A stretch of 64,000 nucleotides of DNA, taken from Paenibacillus sp. RC334. Lineage in GTDB: Bacteria > Bacillota > Bacilli > Paenibacillales > Paenibacillaceae. The position numbers and the translations under genes are program-made. The notes below the pieces were generated by a model. That model was given only the letters and a program-made list of their open reading frames with translations. It was not told the origin of the DNA and did no database searches. Below are positions 37,130 to 47,315 of this stretch, piece after piece (within the stretch, counting starts at the first letter, position 1; the number at the start of each line of letters is the position of its first letter). The DNA is taken from positions 3,596,001-3,660,000 of the forward strand of contig NZ_CP125370.1 of assembly GCF_030034735.1 (NCBI RefSeq), written 5' to 3'.

Positions 37130-38551
37130 TTACAATTTATGCGCCGCCTCTTTAAAAATACGTCCACGCTCTTCATAGGACCGGAACATATCCCAGCTTG
37201 CACACGCGGGTGAGAGCAATACAACATCTCCCAGCTCAGCAAGTTTAGCTGCCTTGTTCACAGCCTCCACGAGCGTAGCGGCGGCGTCCTCCCCATTATC
37301 GACGACCTCGACACGCTCTATTCCGGCCTGACGTGCCCGATCTGCAAGCTTATGCCGAGTCTCGCCCAGCAGCACAACAGCCTTTACACCCTCTTGCAAG
37401 GAGGGTACAAGCTCGGCATAATCCGAACCACGATCCAGTCCTCCAGCTATTAGTACAATGGGTTGCTTGAAGGAAGACAACGCCATCATCGTCGCTTTGG
37501 AATTGGTGGCTTTGGAATTGTTGTAATAAGCTGCTCCGGCATGTTCTCCAACATATTCGAGCCGATGTTCCACTCCACGAAAAGCGCTTAGCGGTTCAGC
37601 CAATCCAGACGGTTCCGCTCCTGCGGCAATTGCAATTGCGCAAGCGGCGAGGGCATTTTCCACATTAAAGCGGCCCGGAAGGCCAATTTCGGCCACGCCT
37701 ATAATTGGATGCACCACACCACTGGCATCGCGATATACGATGCTGCGTTCAATGTCATCCGTCACATCCGGTATGTATGGCGGGTCAGCGAACAACCCTT
37801 CCTGCAAACGTTCTGTCATCGAGAACGGAAGCAGTTTCGCTTTGGTATAGGGCACAAGCTCCCGGCAAACAGGATCATCCCAGTTCAATACCGCAGTATC
37901 AGCCGCCGTTTGATTGGCGAACAGACGCGCCTTGGACGCAACATAGTCCTTCATGTCCCCATGATAGTCCAGATGGGTTTCAGCCACGTTCAGCAAGCAG
38001 GCTACAGCAGGTTTGAAATCCTTTGTTCCTTTTAACTGAAAACTGCTCAGTTCCACCACCATCCACTCGTCCGACCTGGCATCCACAGCGGCCTCACATA
38101 ATGGCGTGCCGATATTACCAGCCACGATCGGCTTCATACCGGATGCCTCTAACAGCTTACCTACCCAAGTGGTTGTGGTCGTTTTCCCATTCGAGCCAGT
38201 AATCCCGATCATCGGCGCTTTGCATAGATGATAGGCGACCTCGACCTCGGTCACGACCTCAATGCCCAGTTCGACAGCTTTTTGCACTGGCGGGGCCGTA
38301 TAAGGAATACCCGGATTTTTGACAACCAGCTTCACTCCCGGATGGATTAGCCCTTCCGGGTGACTGCCACATAAAACGGAAATTCCCAAAGCCTCTAATT
38401 CAGAAGCTTCGGGACATTGTTCCCTGTCTTTTTTATCATTGACTGTCAGCTTGGCCCCGGCCTGATGCAGTACCTTGGCGACTTGCACGCCACTTTTGGC
38501 CAGGCCTATAATGATGACCTCTTGATCTCGGTATGTGTCTGGATGGTTCAT
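37130..38551 (-). CDS. murD: UDP-N-acetylmuramoyl-L-alanine:D-glutamate ligase
   Basis: It adds D-Glu to the stem peptide. The 473-residue Mur ligase has the P loop GITGSNGKTTTTTW, the middle-domain blocks AETHLDYHGDM and NNSKATN, and HRLEYVGEHAG before the C-terminal domain. Length is as expected. Confidence 0.97.
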   Translation of the reverse strand: MNHPDTYRDQEVIIIGLAKSGVQVAKVLHQAGAKLTVNDKKDREQCPEASELEALGISVLCGSHPEGLIHPGVKLVVKNPGIPYTAPPVQKAVELGIEVVTEVEVAYHLCKAPMIGITGSNGKTTTTTWVGKLLEASGMKPIVAGNIGTPLCEAAVDARSDEWMVVELSSFQLKGTKDFKPAVACLLNVAETHLDYHGDMKDYVASKARLFANQTAADTAVLNWDDPVCRELVPYTKAKLLPFSMTERLQEGLFADPPYIPDVTDDIERSIVYRDASGVVHPIIGVAEIGLPGRFNVENALAACAIAIAAGAEPSGLAEPLSAFRGVEHRLEYVGEHAGAAYYNNSKATNSKATMMALSSFKQPIVLIAGGLDRGSDYAELVPSLQEGVKAVVLLGETRHKLADRARQAGIERVEVVDNGEDAAATLVEAVNKAAKLAELGDVVLLSPACASWDMFRSYEERGRIFKEAAHKL

Positions 38552-38555
38552 TTGT

Positions 38556-39524
38556 CTACAACCCCTTGTTGAGATAAAGTCCGAGTCCTGCCAGCAGCAG
38601 TCCTACAGCCCAGAATGTAATAACAACTCGCCATTCGGACCAGCCGGACAGCTCGAAGTGATGATGAATCGGGCTCATTTTGAAAATGCGTTTGCCACGT
38701 GTTTTAAAGGAAGCTACTTGCAAAACTACGGACAGCATTTCAATTACAAATACACCACCAATAATAATGAACAAAATTTCGCTTTTGGTGACGATAGCGA
38801 TGGCACCTATAGCGCCTCCGATTCCCAGCGAGCCTGTATCGCCCATAAATACCTTGGCCGGATGCGCGTTATATACAAGAAAGCCAAGTACAGCACCAAT
38901 CATGGCCGCTGAGCAAACCGCAGCCGGAAGCGAGGTTGCTTGAATCGCTACGATGGCATAAGCACCGAAGGCAATCGCACTGGTACCGGACAGCAGCCCG
39001 TCCAGTCCATCTGTGAAATTGACGGCGTTGCTAATCGCCAGCATCATAATGACGATGAACGGATAATAGAACCAGCCGCTCCAATCAAACGACCAGGAAG
39101 TTCCCGGAATGCCAATGGCAGTGCTATGATCGTTACTAATCAGAAGCCAGCACATGATTCCACTGAACAGCAATTGCCCGAATAGCTTTTGACGGGCAGT
39201 CAGTCCGAGCGAACGCTTGAAAACAATTTTGATATAGTCGTCCAGGAAGCCGATCAGCCCAAAACCAAGCGTAGCGACCAGCAGGACGTAAAAGTCCGTA
39301 TTTTTTATCGCCGAAAATTTAAGAAAGGTCAGCGTAAAAGCCACCAGAATAACGATTCCGCCCATAGTAGGCGTACCCGTCTTTTTAAGATGGCTTTGCG
39401 GCCCGTCATCCCGGACCTGCTGGCCGAATTTCATTCGCCGCAGCAGCGGAATGAGTATTGGAGCGGCAATGACCGCCAGTATAAACGATACGACGATCGT
39501 CAGCAGTAATAATTGAATATCCAT
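38556..39524 (-). CDS. mraY: Phospho-MurNAc-pentapeptide transferase MraY
   Basis: It is a ten-helix enzyme that transfers phospho-MurNAc-pentapeptide to undecaprenyl phosphate (lipid I). Catalytic motifs LGFLDDYIK, NAVNFTDGLDGL, VFMGDTGSLG and the C-terminal PIHHHFE are intact. At 322 aa it is a normal length. Start ATG 39524 lies 22 nt after murF. Confidence 0.97.
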   Translation of the reverse strand: MDIQLLLLTIVVSFILAVIAAPILIPLLRRMKFGQQVRDDGPQSHLKKTGTPTMGGIVILVAFTLTFLKFSAIKNTDFYVLLVATLGFGLIGFLDDYIKIVFKRSLGLTARQKLFGQLLFSGIMCWLLISNDHSTAIGIPGTSWSFDWSGWFYYPFIVIMMLAISNAVNFTDGLDGLLSGTSAIAFGAYAIVAIQATSLPAAVCSAAMIGAVLGFLVYNAHPAKVFMGDTGSLGIGGAIGAIAIVTKSEILFIIIGGVFVIEMLSVVLQVASFKTRGKRIFKMSPIHHHFELSGWSEWRVVITFWAVGLLLAGLGLYLNKGL

Positions 39525-39546
39525 GGGAGTCTCCCTCTCGTCAACA

Positions 39547-40954
39547 TCATTTCTGTAGCGGACCGTTTTTCAGCGCATCCACAATTTCTTCCAGTCGCAT
39601 CCCTCGGGATGCCTTAACCAGCACGATATCATCGGCACGGAGGTAAGCTTGCAGATCTTGAATCAGTTTTTGCTTATCCTCATAAGCATGTACGTCATCA
39701 GACGGCATGGACGCTTGCGCCCCATGCGCAATGGACGCCCCCCAACACACCGTAGGTGAACAGCATATCTACGTCATGTTTCGCTGCAAAAAGCCCAATT
39801 TCCTCGTGGAATTGCTTTTCCTCGGGACCCAGCTCCAGCATATCGCCAAGCACGGCGATTTTACGTCCCTTTGTTTCGTAACCGGATAACGTCTGAATTG
39901 CAGCTTTCATTGAAGCCGGACTGGCGTTATAAGCATCGTTCAGCAGGGTAAGCCCATTGGTGCAGCTCACGACCTCAATGCGCATGCCTGTCAATTTCAA
40001 AGCCGACAGCCCTTGGCGCACATGGTCTGCATCCACCCCAAAATGGTGCGCTACCGCCAGTGCTGCCAAACCGTTCACAACATTGTGCTGCCCAAGCAGC
40101 GGAAGCCGGAAAGCATCCTTGCCGGATTGGGCCGTCGTGAACAAACTGCCTTCTCCATCCGTAGTTATTCCAGTTGGATAATCATCGTTATCCGCAGACA
40201 TACCGAACGTGAACAGCTTCAAGCCGTCAGGCTTAACCGTTTCGGGCTCCGCAAGCACTTGCGGCAATAGCGGTTCATCTCCATTGTAAATCAGCAAGCC
40301 GCCGGGTTTGAGACCGCTGACGATTTCCAGCTTTGCACGTGCAATTTCCGCACGGGAACCGAGCTGGAGCAAATGCGCTTCGCCAATGTTCGTAATGACC
40401 GCTACATCAGGCTGGGCAATATCAGTCAGCAGGCGGATTTCCCCGCGTCCACTCATTCCCATCTCCAAAATCAGGATGTCCGTATCCTGCGGCATGGACA
40501 GCACGGTTAAAGGCAAACCGATATGGTTGTTATAATTCCCTTCGGTTTTGTGTACTTTAAAGGTCGTGCCCAACAGAGCGTTGACGATGTCTTTTGTCGT
40601 CGTTTTGCCGTTGCTTCCAGTAATCCCTACGACAGATGCACCCGTCTCCCGCAAATATGCGGTCGCAAGACGCTGGAGGGCCGCCAAAGTATCCTCTACT
40701 TCAATCGCATTCCCTGCCGGAGGTGCACCGTGATCCTTTTGCCATAAAAAAGCAGCTGCGCCTTCTCCGCTCACAATCTGCTGCACATAATCATGCCCGT
40801 CAAACCGTTCACCCGTGAGTGGAACGAACAGCCCCTGGGACTGCGGCTTGCGTGAATCTGTAAAAACGCCCTCAACCATTCGTCCGGCGTCCGCCTCTAT
40901 GTGAAGCGTTCCCCCGCTCATGGAGGCGATTTGACCGATTGTTCTTTTCATCAC
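39547..40954 (-). CDS. murF: UDP-MurNAc-tripeptide:D-alanyl-D-alanine ligase; frameshifted near 39740 as read
   Basis: It adds D-Ala-D-Ala to complete the precursor. The first 400 codons read in frame from ATG 40954: P loop GITGSNGKTTTK, NAYNASPASMKAA. They end in an aberrant tail. The last 67 codons (HGAQASMPSDDVHAYED, VLVKASRGMRLEEIV) continue in another frame to 39547. The break is at a run of six G on the minus strand (39738-39743); five G restore one 468-residue protein of normal length. MurF is essential and single-copy in most bacteria, so a sequencing or assembly error is likely. Confidence 0.93.
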
Positions 40955-42438
40955 TTGGATAAACCCCTTATCGCTTCTTTGGCTACGATGCGGTCATCGA
41001 ATTCATGCACCGTTTTTCCGATCAACTGGTAGGTCTCATGACCTTTTCCCGCAATCAATACTACATCGTCAGGGCTTGCCATTTCAACAGCTTTATGAAT
41101 AGCAGCTCTACGATCTACGATCAACTCGTAGCGTTCTGCGGGTATACCTTCGTCAATCAGCCCTTGCTTGATGTCTTTCAAAATGGCTTCCGGGTCCTCT
41201 GTCCGCGGATTATCCGAGGTAATAAAAGCATGATCGCTGTATTGAGCAGCAATTTTCCCCATCAAAGGACGTTTCGTACGATCCCGGTCCCCGCCGCACC
41301 CGAATACACACCATACTTTGCCAACTGCAAACTCCTTAACGGTGCGAAGCACATTTTCCAGTCCATCCGGTGTATGGGCATAGTCTACGATAACCGCAAA
41401 TGGCTGACCTGCGTCTACAGGCTCTACCCGCCCATCTACGCCTGCTATGGACTCCAGACTGTGCTTGATATCAGCCAGAGCCACTCCTTCCAGCAAAGCG
41501 GCCGTGATGGCTGCCAATGCGTTATACACATTGAACTTGCCCACCATTCGCAGCTCAATATCGGTATCTCCTTTAAAAGTAGAGACATGGAAGGATGTTC
41601 CCTTGGCACCTACAGCGATATGGGATGCCTGCACATCCGACTTCTTTTCCACGCCGTATGTAATCACTTGGGCGGCAGTTATGGCCTGAAAATAGGATGA
41701 GGCCGGGTCATCCTCATTCAGAACAGCATATTTACTATCCGACGCATCCCGCGAGAAGGTATTCCCCAATCGGGAAAATAACAGCCCTTTAGCCGCACGG
41801 TACTCCTCCATCGTGTTATGGTAGTCCAGATGATCCTGCGTCAGGTTCGTAAAAATAGCGGTGCGAAAATCAGTTCCTTTCACGCGCCCTTGCTCCAGTG
41901 CATGTGAAGATACCTCCATTGCACAGCATTGGACCCCTTGCTCCGCCATATTGCCAAGATAGCGTTGCAGTTCCACCGCCTCGGGTGTGGTACCGGACAT
42001 AGGGTAGGACTGACCACCGTAACGCATTTGAATAGTGCCGATCAGTCCAGTGTTCACTCCGGCATCGTTCAAGATTTTTTCAATTAGATAAGTTATGGTT
42101 GTTTTGCCATTCGTTCCGGTTACGCCGATCATGCGCATGCGGCGGCTCGGTGAATCAAACATATAATCCGCCAAAATCGCCATTGCGTACCGGGCATCCT
42201 TGACTATAAGTTGTGGCACAGGTACATTCAATTCCCGTTCCACAACCAAAGCCGCCGCCCCGGACGCAACTGCCTGCTGCGCATAATCGTGTCCGTCAAC
42301 CGTAAAACCGGGCAGACACAGAAATAAATCTCCCTGCTGTACCCGGCGTGAGTCCGCCCCGATTCCTCGGCAGTCCACTGTACCGTCCCCCACAATGCGG
42401 GAGGCAGCCAGCAGTGAAGCCAATTGTTGAAGCTGCAT
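40951..42438 (-). CDS. murE: UDP-MurNAc-tripeptide synthetase, meso-DAP type
   Basis: It adds the third stem residue. P loop GVTGTNGKTTITYL, SSHALEQGRV and the specificity motif FITSDNPRTEDP (DNPR) indicate meso-diaminopimelate rather than lysine. The 495-residue length is typical. The murF start overlaps its stop by 4 nt. Confidence 0.97.
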   Translation of the reverse strand: MQLQQLASLLAASRIVGDGTVDCRGIGADSRRVQQGDLFLCLPGFTVDGHDYAQQAVASGAAALVVERELNVPVPQLIVKDARYAMAILADYMFDSPSRRMRMIGVTGTNGKTTITYLIEKILNDAGVNTGLIGTIQMRYGGQSYPMSGTTPEAVELQRYLGNMAEQGVQCCAMEVSSHALEQGRVKGTDFRTAIFTNLTQDHLDYHNTMEEYRAAKGLLFSRLGNTFSRDASDSKYAVLNEDDPASSYFQAITAAQVITYGVEKKSDVQASHIAVGAKGTSFHVSTFKGDTDIELRMVGKFNVYNALAAITAALLEGVALADIKHSLESIAGVDGRVEPVDAGQPFAVIVDYAHTPDGLENVLRTVKEFAVGKVWCVFGCGGDRDRTKRPLMGKIAAQYSDHAFITSDNPRTEDPEAILKDIKQGLIDEGIPAERYELIVDRRAAIHKAVEMASPDDVVLIAGKGHETYQLIGKTVHEFDDRIVAKEAIRGLSK

Positions 42439-42494
42439 CTTTCATTCCTCCATTGCTCTCTCGTTAATCATAGTATGGGTATAAAAAGAACCTA

Positions 42495-44411
42495 TCAATC
42501 CCCCATATATATACGGATTGTTGATCCCCGCTCCAGCCGGGAGCCTGGCTTTGGTGCCTGACTGACAACCGTCTTGCCTGACCCGGATTTTACGAGCATA
42601 AAGTTCATATTCATATCTTCGTATAAATCAGCCACAGTGGCACCTACCAAATCCGGCACCGTATCAATTCGATTTTCCCCGTACTTGTATTCCTTGGCAA
42701 TCTGATTGGTACGAGGTGGTATTTTCAGAGCAAGCAGCGAATCCCGCAAAATATTTTGCACGATTGGCGCAGCGACTACCCCGCCGAATTGAATGCCCTT
42801 TGGGTTATCCACAGCGGTATAGACAACAATTTGTGGATCATCCGCCGGGGCAAAACCGATAAAGGATACAATATGCTCCGAGGATGAATAACGTCCGTTG
42901 ATCACCTTTTGCGCTGTGCCTGTTTTGCCTCCCACCCGGTAACCCTCAATAAAAGCGGGACGGCCTGTGCCTTTCGCAACGACGCTCTCGAGCGCTTCCC
43001 TCACCTGTCGGGAGGTATCCTCTGAAATGACTCTGTGCACCAGTTCAGGCTCTACTTTTTCCAGCACCTTGCCTGTCTCTGGTTGAACCCAGCCTTTTGT
43101 AATGTGAGGTTTATACAGATTGCCGCCATTGATCGCAGCCGACACAGCCGTCACCTGCTGAATCGGAGTGACAGATACCCCTTGACCAAAGGCAGTTGTC
43201 GCCAGCTCTACCGGTCCTACCTGGGGTAACTTAAATAAAATACCATTCCCCTCACCAATCATGTCAATGCCCGTTTTGCTGCCGAACCCAAAATTGCGAA
43301 TATACTTGAACAGCGATTCCTTACCTAGACGCTGACCCAGTGTCACAAAGCCTGGATTACAGGAGTTTTCCACGACTTGAAGGAAGGTCTGGCTGCCGTG
43401 GCCTCCTTTTTTCCAGCAGCGCAGGCGAGCCCCGCCAACTTCAATGTAACCCGGATCGAAAAAGTGATCGTTTTTGAGATTGACCTTCTTTTCTTCCAAT
43501 GCAGCGGCCAAAGTAATAATTTTAAAAGTAGAGCCTGGTTCATATGTCATCCAAATCGGCAGATTTCGATTGTAAATTTCAGGTGCATATTGTTTGTATA
43601 GCGCAGGCTCATAGCCTGGTCGCCCGGCCATGCCCAATATCTCCCCATTCTTGGGGTTCATTGCGATGGCCAACGCGGAATTAGCCTGGAATTTGACCAT
43701 AGCCTGGTCAAGCTCCCGTTCCATGATAGACTGTACAGACTTATCAATGGTCAGTTGCAAGTTCAGACCATCCTTTGGTTCAACGTACTTCTCAGAAGAA
43801 CCGGGCATCAGGCGACCGCCTGCATCGGATAGATACGCAATGCTTCCGTCAATACCGCGAAGCTTGCTGTTGTTCTTTTTCTCTACCCCCGTCAACCCCT
43901 GATTATCAATTCCCGTAAACCCGAGAATATGAGCTGCCAAATCGCCATAAGGATAATAACGTTTGTTGTCTTCAGCAACAACGATACCCGGCAGCTTCAA
44001 ATCACGAATTTGCTGCGCTTTCTCCATCGTAATTTTTCGTCCGCCGGGCTGAAGTTTTTGGCTTGCTGTTCGTTTGGTAATCAGCTTGAGCACTTTATCC
44101 TCGCTCATGTCAAGCAAGGGCGCCAGCCTGCGCGCCGTTTCTTCCGGCTCCTTGATCTGCACCGGTATCGCCATGACTGTCGGCGAAGTGACATTATAGG
44201 TCAGCGCCGTACCTTGCCGATCCAAAATTTCGCCGCGTTTGGCGGCAAAAGGTATATTCCGGCGCCACGATTCCTCGGCCTTGGCCGAGAGTTCGCCCCC
44301 TTTACCCAATTGAACATAGGCGAGCCGGACCGACAAGGCTGCAAACAGTACAAACAATCCCAGCAGCCCCCATACCAGCCTGCGCCGCATGGTCACGTTA
44401 GATTTCTTCAA
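42495..44411 (-). CDS. spoVD: Sporulation-specific penicillin-binding protein SpoVD
   Basis: It is a class B transpeptidase for spore cortex. The 638-residue protein has a cytoplasmic tail and one membrane helix (LVWGLLGLFVLFAALSV), the PBP dimer domain, then the active site: STFK (GSTFKIITLA), SCN (VENSCNPGF) and KTG (GKTGTAQKV). One PASTA domain ends it. TTG 44411 has GGAGGGG at 7 nt; TTG 44435 has none. It pairs with spoVE 5.4 kb downstream. Confidence 0.9.
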   Translation of the reverse strand: MKKSNVTMRRRLVWGLLGLFVLFAALSVRLAYVQLGKGGELSAKAEESWRRNIPFAAKRGEILDRQGTALTYNVTSPTVMAIPVQIKEPEETARRLAPLLDMSEDKVLKLITKRTASQKLQPGGRKITMEKAQQIRDLKLPGIVVAEDNKRYYPYGDLAAHILGFTGIDNQGLTGVEKKNNSKLRGIDGSIAYLSDAGGRLMPGSSEKYVEPKDGLNLQLTIDKSVQSIMERELDQAMVKFQANSALAIAMNPKNGEILGMAGRPGYEPALYKQYAPEIYNRNLPIWMTYEPGSTFKIITLAAALEEKKVNLKNDHFFDPGYIEVGGARLRCWKKGGHGSQTFLQVVENSCNPGFVTLGQRLGKESLFKYIRNFGFGSKTGIDMIGEGNGILFKLPQVGPVELATTAFGQGVSVTPIQQVTAVSAAINGGNLYKPHITKGWVQPETGKVLEKVEPELVHRVISEDTSRQVREALESVVAKGTGRPAFIEGYRVGGKTGTAQKVINGRYSSSEHIVSFIGFAPADDPQIVVYTAVDNPKGIQFGGVVAAPIVQNILRDSLLALKIPPRTNQIAKEYKYGENRIDTVPDLVGATVADLYEDMNMNFMLVKSGSGKTVVSQAPKPGSRLERGSTIRIYMGD

Positions 44412-44494
44412 ACGCGCTCCCCTCCGTTCCTCCAAATACTCATGACATGTCTTACCTCATGAATATTCAAAAAAACGGACGTTAGAACAAGCTA

Positions 44495-46846
44495 TCAGTT
44501 ATCCTCACCTTTAATTGCAGCCGCACTTTTTTCATCGGCTACAGCGGAGCTCCCACCCTTGGAAGTCTCCCTGCTTGAGCTTGCACTCGCAGTGGTATCG
44601 GTTTTTGAATCGGTACTCGTTTTCGCTGTACTGCCTTTTTGGTTAGATGCTACGTCGGTAGTTGAGTCCGGTGTTTCCTCCGGCTTTACTCCGGTCACGG
44701 TTTCTTTAGCCGGCTGGAGCGTCACATTGACGATCCGCTTGCCACTCACCATTTGTGCCTTTTGCGAGACAACATAACCTTCGCCGCTTACCTGAACGCC
44801 CACCTTCATGAGCGTCAACACTTGCAGCGTGTCACGCAACGAGACGCCTGTAAAGTCTGGAATGGTCATGTTGGCACTATCTTCAGTCAGCAAATAAATG
44901 CGTTGTCCCGGCTTCATTTTGACGCCTGCCTCCGGATACTGGCGGACAATTTTGGAGCCTTTGCCGACCGTTTCATAGGCAATCCCCTGTTTGAGCAATG
45001 CGTTTTGCGCATCCTTCTTCACCTGACCGGTTAATTGTGGCACTGTCGGCAGATTCACCGTTTTCACAGCAGCACTGTCTGATTTATTCGCTTTGGCTCC
45101 TGTTTTGGGAACTCCCATATATTGCAGCGACTGGGATACGATTTTTTTGAACACAGGGGCTGCTGCCGTACCTCCACCTACCGATTTGTTAGGTTCATCC
45201 ATAACAACCAGAACAGCTATTTTCGGATCATTCACGGGTGCAAAGCCGATAAAGGACACGACATCCTTCGAATGGTCATACACTTTGCCCACAACTTTCG
45301 TCGCTGTACCTGTTTTACCAGCAACACGGTACCCATCAATATAAGCAAGACGCCCGGTTCCAATTTCTTGGTCAGACACGACCTGCTCCAGATAGCTGCT
45401 GGTCTGTAATGCCGATTCCTGCGAAATCACCTGGCGGACTTCCTTCGGTTGAATCGTCTGTACTTCCCCTGTATCCGGGTTCGTAATTTCCTTCACCAGA
45501 TGAGGTTGCATCAACTTACCACCGTTAGCAATTGCCGAGATAGCCGCTACCTGCTGGATTGGCGTTACCTGAACACGTCCGTGTCCATATGCAGCCGTTG
45601 CGACTTCGGATTTGTATTGGGTGTGGAACGTAATGGCTCCGCTAGACTCACTCGGAAGATCAATACCTGTTTTCACACCAAATCCGAAGTTGTTAATATA
45701 TTTCCTCAACCTTTCGCCGCCCAGCTTATCCAGCCCCAGATGGACGAAACCGACGTTACTTGAACGCTTGACCCCTTGAAGATAGGTTAACGTTCCCCAA
45801 TTTCGACTCACGTCACGAATATCCCATCCCCCGACTCGGATCATACCAGACTGATAGGTTTCATTTGGATTGAACACCTTTTCCTGAACTGCGGCAGCCA
45901 AGGTTACAATCTTAAACGTGGAGCCTGGCTCATAGATGGACTGAGTCGCATTATTACGGAAATATTCCATTGAAGATGTGCTCCCGTATGTATTGGGATT
46001 GAAATTGGGGTAACTTGCCATACCGAGAACGTCCATCGTTTTGGGATCTGCGGCTACAACCGTCATCGTTTTAGGATTGTATGTTGCAATAGCTTCCTGC
46101 ATAGCGCCCTCTATATAATACTGAATTGTGTCATCAATCGTCAGCTTTAAATTCTTACCATTTTGTGCCGGTTCATAGATGCTCTCCGATCCCTGAAGAG
46201 GAACTCCCTTTCGATCCCGCTGATAAAGAAGCTTTCCGGCCGTGCCCGAGAGCTCTTTATTATAATAGGCTTCCAACCCCATGCCTGCTGTACCATCTTT
46301 ACGGTAATAGCCAAGAACATGAGAAGCCAGCTTATTTTCCGGATAATAGCGTTTGGATTCCTGAACCGTGTCCACAGCTCCAATCACTTCGTACTTATCC
46401 TTTAAATATTCTTTGAACGTATCCACCTGTGCTTTGAGCTCAGGATCTACCTTCCAACCTCCGTTACGGATCTCGCGGTTTTTTAAATATTTACCGTCTT
46501 TGTCCTTGGCCGAGAGATGCTTTCTCAGTTCGTCCTCAGGTGTTTTTAGCAGCTGATGCAGTTTGGCTACGACCTCGTTTTCCAGATCATATTCCTGAAT
46601 GATGCTCGGGTTGACCACTACCGTATAAGCAGGGGCATCTGCAGCCAGTACATTTCCCTTGCGATCCGTAATCGTTCCGCGCTTGGGCTGGATCACCTGG
46701 TCTCTTTCCACCTGCGTAACTACCTGATTATGCCAGTATTCCCCGCTCACGACCTGAATCCAAAATACCTTAAGTAGCAGAACAAGAAAAAAGAGGGTAA
46801 TACATCCCCCTATCAGCAGTGTGCGAAGCTTTATTCTTTTGACCAT
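44495..46846 (-). CDS. pbpB: Septal penicillin-binding protein 2B (FtsI type) with two PASTA domains
   Basis: It is the class B transpeptidase of the divisome. The N-terminal helix is LLIGGCITLFFLVLLLKVFWI; active-site motifs are STFK (PGSTFKIVTLA), SSN (KRSSNVGFVH) and KTG (GKTGTATKV). Two PASTA repeats follow (VPQLTGQVKKDAQNALLK; IPDFTGVSLRDTLQVLT), then a low-complexity Ser/Thr/Lys tail of about 55 residues. At 783 aa it is a little longer than B. subtilis PBP2B because of the tail. Confidence 0.93.
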   Translation of the reverse strand: MVKRIKLRTLLIGGCITLFFLVLLLKVFWIQVVSGEYWHNQVVTQVERDQVIQPKRGTITDRKGNVLAADAPAYTVVVNPSIIQEYDLENEVVAKLHQLLKTPEDELRKHLSAKDKDGKYLKNREIRNGGWKVDPELKAQVDTFKEYLKDKYEVIGAVDTVQESKRYYPENKLASHVLGYYRKDGTAGMGLEAYYNKELSGTAGKLLYQRDRKGVPLQGSESIYEPAQNGKNLKLTIDDTIQYYIEGAMQEAIATYNPKTMTVVAADPKTMDVLGMASYPNFNPNTYGSTSSMEYFRNNATQSIYEPGSTFKIVTLAAAVQEKVFNPNETYQSGMIRVGGWDIRDVSRNWGTLTYLQGVKRSSNVGFVHLGLDKLGGERLRKYINNFGFGVKTGIDLPSESSGAITFHTQYKSEVATAAYGHGRVQVTPIQQVAAISAIANGGKLMQPHLVKEITNPDTGEVQTIQPKEVRQVISQESALQTSSYLEQVVSDQEIGTGRLAYIDGYRVAGKTGTATKVVGKVYDHSKDVVSFIGFAPVNDPKIAVLVVMDEPNKSVGGGTAAAPVFKKIVSQSLQYMGVPKTGAKANKSDSAAVKTVNLPTVPQLTGQVKKDAQNALLKQGIAYETVGKGSKIVRQYPEAGVKMKPGQRIYLLTEDSANMTIPDFTGVSLRDTLQVLTLMKVGVQVSGEGYVVSQKAQMVSGKRIVNVTLQPAKETVTGVKPEETPDSTTDVASNQKGSTAKTSTDSKTDTTASASSSRETSKGGSSAVADEKSAAAIKGEDN

Positions 46847-46910
46847 AGCTCAAACCTCTCTGCGAAAAAATGTACGTCAGAGCATAGCTTGATGCTATGC
46901 TCCTAACTAA

Positions 46911-47291
46911 CTATTTGGCAGCCTGCTTTTCCACACGAATTGGCTCTCTTGTCGGCTCGATATATCCCTGTTCCTTTGCCGTAGGTACAATCTGATTTTC
47001 CAGCCGTTCCTTCTGAATTTTCAGTTGGGCGATATTGGTCTGTAATTTGGAAATGTCCTTGCTCGCTGTATTAATCGAATAATTGATTTGATAAATGTGC
47101 GCGTACCTGCCAATCAGCATACCAGCAATGACAATGCACGCTACAAGTGTCAAAAGATACAGCAGCTTTTCCCGAATCGGCAGCTCTCTGCGGCGTGTAA
47201 CGACTTTGGTGGTTTCACGATACCGTTGTTGCTGAACCTGTTCCTGACGGGCTCTTTCTTTTACAGCCAAATTACCGCGTGTATAAGCCAT
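46911..47291 (-). CDS. ftsL: Cell division protein FtsL
   Basis: The 126-residue bitopic protein has a basic cytoplasmic head, a membrane helix (LLYLLTLVACIVIAGMLI) and a short extracytoplasmic coiled coil (ASKDISKLQTNIAQLKIQ). The family is poorly conserved, but position (rsmH-ftsL-pbpB) and topology support the call. It forms a complex with DivIB and DivIC. Confidence 0.88.
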   Translation of the reverse strand: MAYTRGNLAVKERARQEQVQQQRYRETTKVVTRRRELPIREKLLYLLTLVACIVIAGMLIGRYAHIYQINYSINTASKDISKLQTNIAQLKIQKERLENQIVPTAKEQGYIEPTREPIRVEKQAAK

Positions 47292-47315
47292 GTCGCCTCT
47301 CCTTCTCCATTAAAT

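Noticed and set aside
44436..44494. T run between pbpB and spoVD as terminator
   Set aside because: Seven T occur but no stem precedes them; a sigma-E promoter there was also not convincing.
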